DNA from: an uncultured Prevotellaceae bacterium
Lineage (GTDB): Bacteria; Bacteroidota; Bacteroidia; Bacteroidales; Bacteroidaceae
DNA: 5,749 bases
Direction of reading: 5' to 3'
NCBI GenBank assembly: GCA_946187025.1
Contig: CAMHPM010000121.1
Span: forward strand, 1-5,749
Shown: piece by piece, positions 5,631 to 5,749 of the stretch
Numbering within the stretch: position 1 is the stretch's first letter
How the letters are laid out: each line of letters opens with the position of its first letter
Translations under genes and position numbers: made by a program
The notes under the pieces: generated by a model
Told to the model about the DNA's origin: nothing
Seen by the model: only the letters and a program-made list of their open reading frames with translations
The model's database searches: none

Positions 5631-5688
5631 GCCATGCGGGGTGTTGTGCATCTGATTAATCTGATAAATCACCGCGTAGCGGTATGTT
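5631..5688 (+). repeat. 58-bp dispersed repeat, copy B
   Basis: This is a direct copy of the unit at 5470-5527, 161 bp away, differing at five positions. It has the same GCCAT start, the same central AATC-type tandem core, and an ACCGC-GTA-GCGGT hairpin at its right end. Stem bases are conserved and the loop differs. Its direct orientation relative to copy A would allow deletion of the 161 bp between them by recombination. Confidence 0.8.
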
Positions 5689-5749
5689 AAGAAATATTGC
5701 TGTCAGGTAAACATCTTTGCTACATATATTGCACAACTTTTATTTCTGT

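Larger units (their letters stand above)
5391..5749. other. Gene-free repeat-rich region upstream of the regulator
   Basis: No coding region is supported on either strand. The region carries a C6/G6 palindrome (5449-5466), repeat copies A and B, a short hairpin GTTCCC-GGT-GGGAAC (5546-5560), a tandem 7-mer (5599-5626) and a partial inverted relative of the repeat core (CAGATTTAGCAGATTTATGCA near 5568-5588). The last 60 bases are AT-rich with nothing recognisable. It looks like accumulated small intergenic elements rather than a regulatory leader. Confidence 0.65.

Overview
The window looks like chromosomal DNA from the order Bacteroidales, most likely Prevotella or a close relative. The evidence is threefold: promoters of the TTTG-N19/20-TAnnTTTG type, lipoprotein signals with no clear Shine-Dalgarno sequences, and a ComEC that matches this group's layout. 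Every gene I can support lies on the minus strand, so transcription runs from high to low coordinates. No phage, insertion sequence, CRISPR array or toxin gene is visible.

From right to left: (1) 5391-5749 has no gene. It holds two 58-bp near-identical repeats, a four-unit 7-bp tandem repeat, a C6/G6 palindrome and small hairpins. (2) 3543-5360 encodes a 605-residue membrane regulator with a lipoprotein signal, TPR-like helices, one membrane segment, a coiled coil and a C-terminal helix-turn-helix. A strong hairpin follows its stop. (3) 3284-3452 holds a clear promoter preceded by two nearly identical dyad sites and two further half-sites, which looks like an activator or operator array. (4) Downstream of that promoter there is only a 25-codon open fragment with no start, then a stop and a structured element. 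I read this as the relic of a gene that lost its middle. (5) 2017-2877 is an intact lipoprotein gene of unknown function with its own promoter, followed by a second copy of the same structured element. (6) 1679-1752 is tRNA-Asn(GUU) with a textbook promoter and a 10-bp-stem terminator. (7) 1-1592 is the first 530 codons of comEC, running off the left edge.

The tRNA and comEC are housekeeping genes. The part worth a second look is 2017-5360: a membrane-spanning TPR/HTH regulator, a dyad-site promoter region just downstream of it, and a lipoprotein gene plus a probable decayed relative. A simple model is a surface lipoprotein locus controlled by a local envelope-sensing regulator. The link between regulator and sites is inference from position only. 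I found no fully formed novel system, but the regulator, its putative sites, the paired 3' elements and a GC-rich mosaic patch inside the regulator gene are specific, testable observations.
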